Assembly (NCBI GenBank): GCA_025938935.1
Contig: JAPCWB010000001.1
Span: forward strand, 806,001 to 870,000
Length of the DNA stretch: 64,000 nt
Source: Novosphingobium sp. MW5
GTDB taxonomy: Bacteria; Pseudomonadota; Alphaproteobacteria; Sphingomonadales; Sphingomonadaceae
Direction of reading: 5' to 3'
Below, piece by piece: positions 1-8,809 of this stretch. The translations under genes were made by a program, and so were the position numbers. The notes under the pieces were generated by a model. The model searched no databases. It worked only from the letters and a program-made list of their open reading frames with translations, and was not told the origin of the DNA. Every line of letters starts with the position of its first letter. Position 1 is the stretch's first letter.

Positions 1-16
1 CGCTAAACGGTTGGCC

Positions 17-1300
17 ATGGACAAGATCATCATCGAAGGCGGCAAGCGCCTCTCCGGCACGGTTCCCATTTCCGGCGCGAAGAATTCGGCGCTCACGCTG
101 TTGCCCTGCACGCTGCTGACCGACGAGCCGCTGACCCTGCGCAACCTGCCACGGCTGGCCGATATCGACGGGTTCCAGCACCTGATGAACCAGTTCGGCA
201 TTTCCACCTCGATCGCGGGGAGCCGTCCTGAGGACTTCGGCCGGGTCATGACACTCGAGGCGACCCGCATCACCACCACGGTCGCGCCCTATGAACTGGT
301 CCGCAAGATGCGCGCCTCGATCCTCGTGCTCGGCCCGATGCTGGCGCGCATGGGCGAGGCGACCGTGTCGCTGCCCGGTGGCTGCGCCATCGGTAACCGC
401 CCGATCGACCTCCACCTCAAGGCTCTTGAAGCGCTGGGCGCGCAGATCGAACTGGCGGCGGGCTATGTAAAGGCGATCGCTCCGGATGGCGGCCTGCCCG
501 GCGGGCGCTATTCCTTCCCGGTGGTCTCGGTCGGCGCGACCGAGAACGCGCTGATGGCGGCCGTGCTATGCAGTGGCAAGTCCACCCTGCACAACGCCGC
601 GCGCGAGCCGGAAATTGTCGACCTGTGCAAGCTGCTCGTCGCCATGGGCGCCCAGATCGAAGGCATCGGCACCAGCGACCTGACCATCCACGGCGTTCCT
701 CGCCTGCACGGCGCGACCTATCGCGTCATGTCGGACCGGATCGAGGCGGGTTCCTATGCCTGCGCCGCGGCCATCACGGGCGGCGAGGTGACGCTGAAGC
801 ACGCCGTCATCGAAGAAATGGACGCTACTGTCCAGGCACTGCGCGATGCCGGGGTCTCAGTCGAAAAGACGGCAGATGGCATCCACGTTGCCGCCGATGG
901 TCCGCTGAAAGCCATCACGCTGTCGACCGCGCCCTATCCCGGCTTCGCCACTGACATGCAGGCGCAGTTCATGGCCATGCTGTGCCTTGCCGAAGGATCA
1001 TCGGTGCTGACCGAGACGATCTTCGAGAACCGCTACATGCACGTGCCCGAACTCAACCGGATGGGCGCGCATATCGAGACCAAGGGCCGCACCGCCGTGG
1101 TGCATGGGGTGAGCAAGCTGCATGGCGCCGAAGTCATGGCGACGGACCTGCGCGCATCGATGAGCCTCGTCATCGCAGGCCTTGCGGCAGAGGGGCAGAC
1201 GCAGGTCCACCGCCTCTATCACCTTGATCGCGGCTATGAACGACTTGAGGAAAAGCTGGCCCTGCTCGGCGCGCAGATCGAACGTGTCGGCGGGGATTGA
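17..1300 (+). CDS. murA: UDP-N-acetylglucosamine 1-carboxyvinyltransferase
   Basis: Cytoplasmic enzyme of the first committed step of peptidoglycan synthesis: it transfers enolpyruvate from PEP to UDP-GlcNAc. The 427-residue length is normal. The N-terminus MDKIIIEGG and the SGAKNSAL segment (about residues 19-26) are typical. The catalytic cysteine is C123 in [11 protein letters not shown], so the enzyme should be the fosfomycin-sensitive Cys type. I chose the ATG at 17; an in-frame TTG lies two codons earlier, and the upstream region is cut off by the window, so the start is not fully certain. No operon partner is visible: the next gene starts 79 bases after the stop with its own ribosome binding site. 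Confidence 0.97.
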   Translation: MDKIIIEGGKRLSGTVPISGAKNSALTLLPCTLLTDEPLTLRNLPRLADIDGFQHLMNQFGISTSIAGSRPEDFGRVMTLEATRITTTVAPYELVRKMRASILVLGPMLARMGEATVSLPGGCAIGNRPIDLHLKALEALGAQIELAAGYVKAIAPDGGLPGGRYSFPVVSVGATENALMAAVLCSGKSTLHNAAREPEIVDLCKLLVAMGAQIEGIGTSDLTIHGVPRLHGATYRVMSDRIEAGSYACAAAITGGEVTLKHAVIEEMDATVQALRDAGVSVEKTADGIHVAADGPLKAITLSTAPYPGFATDMQAQFMAMLCLAEGSSVLTETIFENRYMHVPELNRMGAHIETKGRTAVVHGVSKLHGAEVMATDLRASMSLVIAGLAAEGQTQVHRLYHLDRGYERLEEKLALLGAQIERVGGD

Positions 1301-1346
1301 TCAAAAGCGGCCCGCGCACGAAACTTTCCCGCTGCTCCGGTGTTGA

Positions 1347-1637
<291 letters not shown>

Positions 1638-2435
1638 TCAGTCGATCAGTTCGGCGCGCGAAAGCCGCTTGCGGTCCCGCTTCTCGAGCCTTTCCAATGA
1701 GGCCCGGGAAGCGACGACCTTGCTGTTCCCCTTCCGGAAGTTCTCGTAATCGATGAAGAACGGGCGGCAGACGGTCGCATAGATCATCGCGCGCACCTTG
1801 CCGCTGCGGTTCTGCTCCGCGCGGTGGACGATGCGGAAATCCCAGAGGCAGCAGCACCCTGCCGGCTGATCGGCGCTGATGAATAGCGCCGGGTCCTTCA
1901 GGATCTCGAACTCGCGCTGCGAACGCGGGATGAAGGCCGTGCGGCCGACCACCTCGTCGAAGTCCATCAGCGGAAAGGCCACTGTCAGCGCCACCGGAGG
2001 CAGGATCTTGTCGATGCCTGTGCCGCCGAACAACCAATTGCCATCGCGGTGAACGCGCAGGTCCGTGGCGTTGGGCTTGGCGATCACCACGCCGAGCGAT
2101 TCGAACACCCAGCCATCGCCGAGTATCGTATCGAGCAAGCCGGTCAGCGCCGGGTCGAACAACAGGTCCTCAATGTCGAAGGGCGCCGCGACGGGGAGGG
2201 GGAAGGCAAACCGCCCTGTGCCGACCTCGATATGGTCCGCGGGCGCATCGCCTGAGCCCAGCGTTTCGGGATAGGCCTCACGCAGCTGCGCCAACAGGCG
2301 CGCCATGCGTTCCGGCGCGGCAAACCCCTGGATCATGGCCACGCCATCGCGGTTCATGCCCGCGAGTACGGTAGCCGGGTCGTCACGCGAGGCGCAGGTA
2401 ATGGTGGGCGCGGGCGCTGCGGCAGTGTCGGTCAT
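1638..2435 (-). CDS. Phytanoyl-CoA dioxygenase (PhyH) family oxygenase
   Basis: A 265-residue non-haem Fe(II)/2-oxoglutarate oxygenase. The metal triad can be read as H129-x-D131 (VHRDGNW) and a distal H204 (IVHRAEQN), with R215 placed to bind the 2-oxoglutarate carboxylate. These are the ligands expected for the PhyH family. The substrate cannot be deduced: members hydroxylate acyl-CoAs, ectoine, halogenated or other small metabolites. The gene is convergent with the small protein gene at 1380 and divergent from chrA, with about 205 bases of shared promoter region between them. Confidence 0.8.
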   Translation of the reverse strand: MTDTAAAPAPTITCASRDDPATVLAGMNRDGVAMIQGFAAPERMARLLAQLREAYPETLGSGDAPADHIEVGTGRFAFPLPVAAPFDIEDLLFDPALTGLLDTILGDGWVFESLGVVIAKPNATDLRVHRDGNWLFGGTGIDKILPPVALTVAFPLMDFDEVVGRTAFIPRSQREFEILKDPALFISADQPAGCCCLWDFRIVHRAEQNRSGKVRAMIYATVCRPFFIDYENFRKGNSKVVASRASLERLEKRDRKRLSRAELID

Positions 2436-2640
2436 AACCTTGGTCCGGTTTCCTTGGCGGCGGCGAGCCTTGGACTGCTATGCTTCGCTGCGAAAGCCAT
2501 TGTCAAATCGAGACAGGCTGGGTTAGGAACGCCGCAAGCGGGGCAAGGCAGCCTCCCGCAGGTCCTTCAAGGCCACTGGCGTTCCCGCCCAAGCGTTGCT
2601 GATCGATGGCAGGCGTGCATTCACGCCTGAGGGAACGTGC

Positions 2641-3912
2641 ATGACTGATACCAAGCCTGAATTCAACGAACTCGTCCGCACCTTCGCGCGGATTGGCTGC
2701 CTTTCCTTTGGTGGGCCCGCAGGCCAGATTGCGCTGATGCACCGCGAAGTAGTGGAGGAGCGCGGCTGGGTCGACGAAGGCGCTTACCTGCGGGCGCTCA
2801 ACCTGTGCCACCTGCTGCCGGGACCAGAGGCGCAGCAGCTCGCCACCTGGATCGGCTGGAAGCTGCACGGCGTGCGGGGCGGGCTGGCGGCGGGGCTGCT
2901 GTTCATCGTCCCCGGCGCGCTGGTCATGCTACTGCTGTCGATGTTCTACGTGGCGCTCTCGGGGCAGGGGTGGTTCGAACCGCTGTTCCTGGGGATCAAG
3001 GCGGCGGTCCTCGCAATAGTGGCGCAGGCCGTGGCGCGGATCGCCGGGCGGGCGCTCGGTACGCAGTTCAAGGTGGGCCTTGCGATCGCCAGCTTCCTCG
3101 CGCTCGCTGCCCTGTCCGTGCCTTTTCCGCTGGTTGTCTTCGGCGCAGCGCTGATCGGCGCGGTCGCGGGCGTCTATCGGCCCGACTTGCTGCAGGCGCA
3201 TGGCCATGACGGCGGCGAGGCTGTGCGCCCGACGCGCGACCTGCTGCGCGAGACGGGCATCACCCTGGTGACCTGGGCGGGCATCTGGGCGCTGCCGATG
3301 GTGCTGATCGCGCTGACACTGGGGACGGACAGCACGCTGTGGGACATCGGCGCGTTCTTCTCCAAGCTGGCCGTGGCGACCTTTGGCGGAGCCTATGCCG
3401 TGCTGTCATGGATGGCGCAGGCCAGCGTCGAGCAATATGGCTGGCTGACCCCGGGCGAAATGGCCGACGGCCTCGGCCTTGCCGAAACCACGCCGGGGCC
3501 ACTGATCCTCGTCACCCAGCACGTCGGTTTCCTTGCGGGGCTGCGCGATCCGGGGCCGCTCAATCCGCTGGTCGGCGGGTTCCTTGGCGCGCTCGTGACC
3601 ACATGGGTGACCTTCGCGCCGTGCTTCCTGTGGATCTTTGCCTTTGCCCCGTGGACGGCGGCGATCGAGCGGGTGGCGGCACTGCAGGCGGCGCTTGCAG
3701 CAATCACCGCAGCGGTGGTGGGCGTGATCGCCAACCTGGCGGTATGGTTCGCGCTCCACGTGCTGTTCAGCAATTCCGACCTGCTGCAGTTCGACTGGCG
3801 CGCCGCGCTGATAGCAGCGCTGGCCGCACTTCTGCTGTTCCGGATGAAGCGTTCCGTACTTGAAGTGCTGGCCGTGTCAGCCGTCGCGGGCCTGATCCTC
3901 GGTCATATTTGA
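2641..3912 (+). CDS. chrA: Chromate efflux transporter
   Basis: A 423-residue inner-membrane protein of the CHR family with two homologous halves. The first half carries FARIGCLSFGGPAGQ and a PGPEAQQLA motif. The second half carries FSKLAVATFGGAYAVL and the matching TTPGPLIL motif. This is the long, two-domain ChrA type, proposed to export chromate. The start is the ATG at 2641 (MTDTKPEFNEL); an in-frame upstream ATG at 2596 would add residues unlike the family. The 3' end overlaps the convergent RHH gene by 36 bases. Substrate preference could also be another oxyanion. Confidence 0.88.
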   Translation: MTDTKPEFNELVRTFARIGCLSFGGPAGQIALMHREVVEERGWVDEGAYLRALNLCHLLPGPEAQQLATWIGWKLHGVRGGLAAGLLFIVPGALVMLLLSMFYVALSGQGWFEPLFLGIKAAVLAIVAQAVARIAGRALGTQFKVGLAIASFLALAALSVPFPLVVFGAALIGAVAGVYRPDLLQAHGHDGGEAVRPTRDLLRETGITLVTWAGIWALPMVLIALTLGTDSTLWDIGAFFSKLAVATFGGAYAVLSWMAQASVEQYGWLTPGEMADGLGLAETTPGPLILVTQHVGFLAGLRDPGPLNPLVGGFLGALVTTWVTFAPCFLWIFAFAPWTAAIERVAALQAALAAITAAVVGVIANLAVWFALHVLFSNSDLLQFDWRAALIAALAALLLFRMKRSVLEVLAVSAVAGLILGHI

Positions 3913-4128
3913 CACCAGCCAAAGCCGGATGGCCCCCGCCAGCCCCGGGGGCACATCCGCCTGCATCCTTTCGACGTCGATGCGGGCGACCAGTGCGTTG
4001 ATCGGCACACCTTCTGCCTCCGCCGCGGCGCGCAGAAGGTCCCAGAACAGCGGCTCGAGGCTGATCGAGGTCTTGTGACCCGCAATCTCGACCGAGCGCT
4101 TGACCGGGGGATGGAAGGGGGATGTCAT
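3877..4128 (-). CDS. Ribbon-helix-helix domain protein (RHH_4 type)
   Basis: An 83-residue protein. The segment RSVEIAGHKTSISLEPLFW followed by LLRAAAEAEGVPINALVARID and a C-terminal AIRLWLVSN fits the RHH_4 ribbon-helix-helix family, presumed DNA binding. The start at 4128 is fixed by a four-base ATGA overlap with the stop of the upstream glycosyltransferase gene, so the two are translationally coupled. In alphaproteobacteria this family is often a small solo protein of unknown target. Its 3' end overlaps chrA in convergent orientation. Confidence 0.8.
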   Translation of the reverse strand: MTSPFHPPVKRSVEIAGHKTSISLEPLFWDLLRAAAEAEGVPINALVARIDVERMQADVPPGLAGAIRLWLVSNMTEDQARDG

Positions 4129-5573
4129 GCGACCAGGCCTGCCACAACCAGCGTCACGGCGATAGCAAGGAAGACCGCTGAGTAGGCCAGCTGCGCCTGA
4201 TCGAACCATCGGGGAAAAGTGCGCGGCCCGGCAGGAACGGGGCGCAACAGGCTGGTGAAAAGCAGCGCCGCCGACCATCCCGCGAGCGGGGCAAAGGTCT
4301 GCCAGTAACGCGCGCTGGTGTGGTGAAAGAACGGCTGGAGGAACAGCACGGCGGTGCCCAGCTTGATCAGCAGGCCTTGCACCATCTCCCCGTCGCTGCG
4401 GCGAAAACGCAGCACGTTTGCCGCGAGCAGGGCGATCAGGAAAGGCAGGTAGGCGATCAGCGTCAGCCAGTGCAGCACCGTTCCCAACGCGGGCCGGAGC
4501 GCCGGGGGAACGCCATAGGCGACCTCCATGTACATTGGCACCAGTCCGTCGGGCTTAAGCAGGAAGGTGGTGAAGTGCTGTCCAACCTGATCGAGATAGG
4601 AGAGCAGTGTCAGGTCGGTGGTGGACGCAGCCATCATACGGCGCTGGATCGACAGTGAATTCTCGCCGGTCCGCTGCGAAAGCGCTTCGGCGTAATGCCA
4701 CTCCGGCCAGATATCCTGCCCCGCCGGGCAGGGGCCGAAACAGGTGCGCGCGGGATTGCCGAAGCTTTCGGCGAAGACCAGCGGGATATTGGTGGTAGTC
4801 AGCACCGGCTCGCCGAAATGGCGCGTCGCGGCGATCGACCATGGCGCGATCATCAGCGCCAGCCCGATCAGGCCGGCGAACAAACGAAGAGCCCCATGCT
4901 GATGCCGTAGAAGTGCGATCAATACCAACAGGGCGTGCAGACCCAGTGCCAGCAGCAGCATCGGTCCGCGAAGGTAGACCGCAGCCGCGAGGAACAGCTC
5001 CAGAGCGGCGATCGACCGCCAGGTTACCTCGTCCGAAAGGGCCATACGCCATGCCGCCAGAAGGGCCAGCGCGCCGACAAGTCCGGCAGGGATGTCGGGC
5101 ATCAGCGTGACCAGCGAAATGTGCCAGCATGCGGCCAGCATGGGAAAGAGCAGGAAGGCCAGCCGGTGAACCGGTCCAAACGTGCGGGCAAAGGCGCGCA
5201 GGACCGCGAGGCAAAGCCCAAGGTTCACCGCCAGCGCCCAGACGCGCACGAGCCACTGCGGCGGAGCTTCGACCAGTGCGAAGAGCGGTGCGCCAATCAC
5301 CGAGGCGCCGGGCATGAACCAGCCGGGACCAATGACCGCGGCATAGGCTTCATTCCATGCGATGCGACCAGCCAGCCAGTCCCCCAAGGCTTTGGCCCCG
5401 GCGACATAGGTGTATTCGTCCCCACGCCAGTCCGTCTTGGCCATGACCAGCAGCGACAGAACGGCGGCGAAGGGAATAGTCCAGACAAGGACCCGGCTCA
5501 GCTTCGTGGCAATTGCCCCGTACCCATCTCCGCGAGATGGCGCATTTGCAGGAAGGTGAGCGGGCGAAGACAT
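4125..5573 (-). CDS. GT-C fold membrane glycosyltransferase (GT39/ArnT-like)
   Basis: A 482-residue polytopic protein with about 10-12 hydrophobic segments. The first periplasmic loop carries the acidic signature TDWRGDEYTYV (about residues 47-57), where GT-C enzymes keep their catalytic Asp/Glu after the first helix. Such enzymes transfer a sugar from a polyprenyl-phosphate donor to protein, lipid A or glycan on the periplasmic face. The acceptor here is unknown. The gene is coupled by ATGA overlap to the RHH gene, and its start region overlaps the 5' region of the divergent LuxR-type gene, so the two share a promoter zone near 5574-5660. Confidence 0.75.
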   Translation of the reverse strand: MSSPAHLPANAPSRGDGYGAIATKLSRVLVWTIPFAAVLSLLVMAKTDWRGDEYTYVAGAKALGDWLAGRIAWNEAYAAVIGPGWFMPGASVIGAPLFALVEAPPQWLVRVWALAVNLGLCLAVLRAFARTFGPVHRLAFLLFPMLAACWHISLVTLMPDIPAGLVGALALLAAWRMALSDEVTWRSIAALELFLAAAVYLRGPMLLLALGLHALLVLIALLRHQHGALRLFAGLIGLALMIAPWSIAATRHFGEPVLTTTNIPLVFAESFGNPARTCFGPCPAGQDIWPEWHYAEALSQRTGENSLSIQRRMMAASTTDLTLLSYLDQVGQHFTTFLLKPDGLVPMYMEVAYGVPPALRPALGTVLHWLTLIAYLPFLIALLAANVLRFRRSDGEMVQGLLIKLGTAVLFLQPFFHHTSARYWQTFAPLAGWSAALLFTSLLRPVPAGPRTFPRWFDQAQLAYSAVFLAIAVTLVVAGLVA

Positions 5574-5659
5574 GCGGCATTCCTAACCTATCGGTCGTCG
5601 CGGCGGGTACGATTAATTTGGGGTGGCGGCAGGTTCCAGGGTTCCATAGGCTTGCGGCC

Positions 5660-6406
5660 ATGCAGGAGTGCCTCGAACAGCTCAGCGAGAAGGAGAAGCA
5701 GACCCTGCGTTTGCTGCTGGGCGGCCATGATGCCAAATCGAGTGCACGCGAGCTGGGGCTTTCGGTCCATACGATCAACGAACGGCTGCGCGACGCGCGG
5801 CGCAAGCTTGGGGTTTCGAGCAGCCGCGAGGCAGCCCGGCGCCTGCGTGACGCCGAAGCCCTTGCCCCCCAATCGTTTGGGGACGAGCAAATTGGGGATG
5901 CGCCGAAGGAAGGGGGCGCCGAGCATGCGACATCGGATCACGGCAAGGCGGCAAGGGGCCGCGGGGCCCGGATCCTTGCAGGAGGTGTCCTCATGTCGCT
6001 CGTATTCGCCCTTTATGCCCTTTCGTCCTTCGGCACGTTGCCGACTTTCGGAACCAGTGCCGTCAGCGAGGCCGCCGCACAGGCCGAGGTGGAACAGTCA
6101 GCCCGCAGCTGGCTGGCGCTGGTCGATGCCGGCAAATGGAACGAAAGCTGGTCCGCCACCGGGACCTCTTTCCAGAGGCTGAACAGTGCCAAGGTCTGGG
6201 CTTCGGTCTCGGACAAGGTCCGTGCCCCGCTCGGCGCGGTAACCTCGCGCAAACTGGTCAGCAGCGAGGAAGTGCCTGCCCCGCCCGCCGGCTATACCAT
6301 GGTGAAGTTCCGCACCGATTTCGCGGGCAAGGCCGGTGCTGTCGAAACGCTAACGCTGGTGCGCGAGGCCGGCGGCTGGAAGGTCACCGGCTACATCATT
6401 GGCTGA
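5660..6406 (+). CDS. LuxR-type HTH protein with membrane anchor and DUF4019 domain
   Basis: A 248-residue protein. Residues about 5-60 form a LuxR/GerE helix-turn-helix (LSEKEKQTLRLLLGGHDAK, SVHTINERLRDARRKLGV). One transmembrane helix follows near residues 105-122 (LAGGVLMSLVFALYALSSF). The C-terminal ~110 residues match the DUF4019 type (WLALVDAGKWNESW, GWKVTGYII). This predicts a one-component regulator with cytoplasmic DNA-binding domain and periplasmic sensor domain. The start at 5660 places the protein just before the HTH; an in-frame start at 5513 would add an unrelated N-terminus that overlaps the divergent gene. Targets are unknown. Confidence 0.82.
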   Translation: MQECLEQLSEKEKQTLRLLLGGHDAKSSARELGLSVHTINERLRDARRKLGVSSSREAARRLRDAEALAPQSFGDEQIGDAPKEGGAEHATSDHGKAARGRGARILAGGVLMSLVFALYALSSFGTLPTFGTSAVSEAAAQAEVEQSARSWLALVDAGKWNESWSATGTSFQRLNSAKVWASVSDKVRAPLGAVTSRKLVSSEEVPAPPAGYTMVKFRTDFAGKAGAVETLTLVREAGGWKVTGYIIG

Positions 6407-6410
6407 AACA

Positions 6411-6446
6411 TAAAGGCGGTGCCTGCCGCACAGGCAGGCACCTGCC
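6411..6446. terminator. Bidirectional terminator hairpin
   Basis: A perfect 10-bp stem GGTGCCTGCC / GGCAGGCACC (6418-6427 and 6433-6442) with a 5-base loop lies between the convergent LuxR-DUF4019 gene and phaB. It is flanked by AAA on the left and suits termination from both sides, although no long U-tract is present. Confidence 0.6.
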
Positions 6447-6448
6447 GA

Positions 6449-7171
6449 TCAGTACATGTGCTGGCCGCCGTTGATGCTCATGGTCGAGCCGGTGACGAAA
6501 CCTGCGTTTTCGGAGCAGAGGAAGGCCACGCCGCGGGCAATCTCGCTCGCCTGGCCAAGGCGGCCGACGGGGATCTTGGCGACAATCTTTTCGAGCACTG
6601 GTGCGGGGACGGCGGCGACCATGTCGGTATCGATATAGCCCGGCGCGATGGCATTCACCGTCACGCCGTATTTCGCGCCTTCCTGGGCCAGCGCCTTGGT
6701 GAAGCCGTGGATGCCCGATTTGGCCGCCGCATAGTTCACCTGGCCGTACTGGCCGGCCTGCCCGTTGATCGAGCCAATGTTGACGATTCGGCCCCAGCCG
6801 CGCTCGCGCATGCCGGGGAAGGTCGCCTTGGCCATGTTGAAGCAGCCACCGAGGTTGATGCGCATGACATCGTTCCAGTCCTCGAAGCTCATCTTGTGGA
6901 GCACGCCGTCGCGCGTGACGCCGGCATTGTTGACCACCACGTCGATCGGACCGACCTCGGCCTCCACCTTGGCACAGCCTTCGATGCAGGCCTGGTGGTC
7001 GCCCACGTCCCACTTGTAGGCGGGGATGCCGGTCTCGGCAGTGAACTTTGCCGCCGCCGCCTCATTGCCCGCGTAGTTCGCCACGACGGAGAAACCCATT
7101 TCCTTGAGCGCAAGACTGATCGCCTCGCCAATGCCGCGGGTGCCCCCGGTTACGATCGCCACTTTGCCCAT
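6449..7171 (-). CDS. phaB: Acetoacetyl-CoA reductase (NADPH), PHB synthesis
   Basis: A 240-residue short-chain dehydrogenase. It has the cofactor loop TGGTRGIG (8-15), the NNAG motif (81-84) and the catalytic S134, Y147-x3-K151. The segment SINGQAGQYGQVNYAAAKSG is characteristic of PhaB, which reduces acetoacetyl-CoA to (R)-3-hydroxybutyryl-CoA for polyhydroxybutyrate. No phaA or phaC is adjacent. A FabG-like role cannot be fully excluded from sequence alone, but the SxNGQxGQxGQ region argues for PhaB. Confidence 0.88.
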   Translation of the reverse strand: MGKVAIVTGGTRGIGEAISLALKEMGFSVVANYAGNEAAAAKFTAETGIPAYKWDVGDHQACIEGCAKVEAEVGPIDVVVNNAGVTRDGVLHKMSFEDWNDVMRINLGGCFNMAKATFPGMRERGWGRIVNIGSINGQAGQYGQVNYAAAKSGIHGFTKALAQEGAKYGVTVNAIAPGYIDTDMVAAVPAPVLEKIVAKIPVGRLGQASEIARGVAFLCSENAGFVTGSTMSINGGQHMY

Positions 7172-7290
7172 GTCTGCCTTGTCCTTGTACCTTGGGTTGC
7201 TGCCTCTCCTCGGTCCCCTACGCTAGGCGCGTGACGGGTTTGCGGCAAGCGGTTGCCGCGCAGAAAAACAGCATATCCGGGTGGCGAAGA

Positions 7291-8040
7291 TCAGAAGCGG
7301 AACTGGGTTCCGACATAGACGGCCTGGCTATCCTGCCGGCCATCGGTGAGCGGCACCAGGCGGTCGCGCTCTTGCGAATAGCGCACGCCGGCAGTGACAT
7401 TCAGATTCTTGCCGAGGCGATAGGAACCGCCAAGGTCCACCGTCGCCTCGCCATTGCCGCCGAAGGTGCGCGGGGCGCGGCCGGCGTTTTCCTTGTTGTC
7501 GAGGCTGATGCGCGGGGCGAAGCGCGAGGGCTGCTCCTTGGCCCCGGCGCTAAGCGAGAAACTGGCGAGAGCCGGATCGTCGCCCCGGCGCGAATCCTTG
7601 GGCAAGGTAAAACCCTGGTAGCCGCGCGAAACGCCCAGATTGTACGCAGTCGGTGCAATGCCGAGCGGGCTCAGCTTGCCAGCCGCGCTGTCACCCAAAG
7701 GTCCGCGCACATTGACTGCGCGCGCAGTGGTAGCATCGACACGGACGGCAACGGTAATCGACCGGTCGGGGCGGCCGGCAAGGCCTGCGGGCGTGAAGCG
7801 GAACACCTGGCCTTGCGGCAGGCTGGTCAGGTTGATCTGGCGTGCGAGCGCCGGATCGACCGATGCCGGGGTGATTGTTCCCATCGCGGCGCGCTCATTC
7901 AGTGAAACGCTGCGCGGTTCGTAAGTACTTGAAAAGGCCAGAACGGCGCTGGGCAGGGCCAGCAGGCCCACGGCACTGGCAATCAGCACCGCCGGGGAGA
8001 TCCCGGAAAAGCGTGCGTCGATGTCCCTTGCCCTGATCAT
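7291..8040 (-). CDS. Putative envelope protein, unknown function
   Basis: A 249-residue protein with an N-terminal hydrophobic helix (PAVLIASAVGLLALPSAVLAF, about residues 16-36) that can act as signal peptide or anchor. The C-terminal ~60 residues alternate polar and apolar residues (VDLGGSYRLGKNLNVTAGVRY) and end in phenylalanine (GTQFRF), as in outer-membrane beta strands. The middle is poorly structured and glycine/proline rich. I chose the ATG at 8040 over an in-frame TTG four codons upstream. I do not recognise a named family; a sphingomonad-specific envelope protein is the most I can say. Confidence 0.7.
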   Translation of the reverse strand: MIRARDIDARFSGISPAVLIASAVGLLALPSAVLAFSSTYEPRSVSLNERAAMGTITPASVDPALARQINLTSLPQGQVFRFTPAGLAGRPDRSITVAVRVDATTARAVNVRGPLGDSAAGKLSPLGIAPTAYNLGVSRGYQGFTLPKDSRRGDDPALASFSLSAGAKEQPSRFAPRISLDNKENAGRAPRTFGGNGEATVDLGGSYRLGKNLNVTAGVRYSQERDRLVPLTDGRQDSQAVYVGTQFRF

Positions 8041-8326
8041 GGCTTTGCCCAATTAACTCCCGCGACCTGAACCGGGCCCTAACAAGACTCGGGCAGGCGC
8101 TGCGCGAATTTGCGCCCGAATCGCCTGCTTTCCAAGCAAATTCGCAATCGCTTGGCCGCAGCGCCTGGCCGGGGCATGCCGTTCACTTGGCGTTAAAGCC
8201 GCGTGCCGCCTTGGAGACAGACCGCGCATCAATGCTTGCCGCGCGCGGCCTCGGGGTTATAGAGGCGAAACGCGCGCGCAGGCCCGGGTGGCCGGCCGCT
8301 AACATTTTGACAGGAACCGAGTGACG

Positions 8327-8788
8327 ATGACTGGCACTGCTTCAAGCGCAAAGACCAAGACTGTGATGGCAAAGGCCGGCCTCGTGCTGATGCTCGCGCT
8401 CTCGGTAACCGCCTGCGGCAAGAACTCTCGTCCCAAGGCCGATCTTGCCGCCAGCAAGGTGACGACGATCGGCGTCAATTCCTACCTGTGGCGCGCAAGC
8501 CTCGATACCCTTTCCTTCATGCCGCTGGTCCAGACCGACAGCAACGGCGGTGTGATCGTGACCGACTGGTACGCCAACCCGCGCAACCCGGGCGAGCGCG
8601 TCAAGGTCACCGTCACGATCCTCGACCAGGACCTGCGCGCCGATGCTCTGCGCGTCGCCGCCAGCCGCCAGGTCTCGCAGGGCGGCGGCTGGGTCGATGC
8701 GCCGATCCAGGCGGCCACTGTGCAGAAGCTTGAGGACATCATCCTCACCCGCGCGCGCGATCTGCGGCGCTCTGCCATCGCCAACTGA
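8327..8788 (+). CDS. DUF3576 lipoprotein
   Basis: A 153-residue predicted lipoprotein. The signal sequence ends in a lipobox-like LSVTAC (about residues 23-28), followed by the DUF3576 core (INSYLWRASLDTLSFMPL-type residues, read here as GVNSYLWRASLDTL, then DWY and a C-terminal ARDLR). Its position 21 bases before leuS is a recurring alphaproteobacterial arrangement. The function of the family is unknown, though the neighbourhood with lptE suggests an envelope role. The start could also be the GTG at 8321; the ATG at 8327 has CAGGAA about ten bases upstream. Confidence 0.88.
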   Translation: MTGTASSAKTKTVMAKAGLVLMLALSVTACGKNSRPKADLAASKVTTIGVNSYLWRASLDTLSFMPLVQTDSNGGVIVTDWYANPRNPGERVKVTVTILDQDLRADALRVAASRQVSQGGGWVDAPIQAATVQKLEDIILTRARDLRRSAIAN

Positions 8789-8809
8789 TCCTCCACAAGG
8801 GACTAGAAC

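Noticed and set aside
8307..8312. TTGACA resembling a -35 box
   Set aside because: It is only 15 bases before the ATG of the DUF3576 gene, leaving no room for a -10 box and leader.
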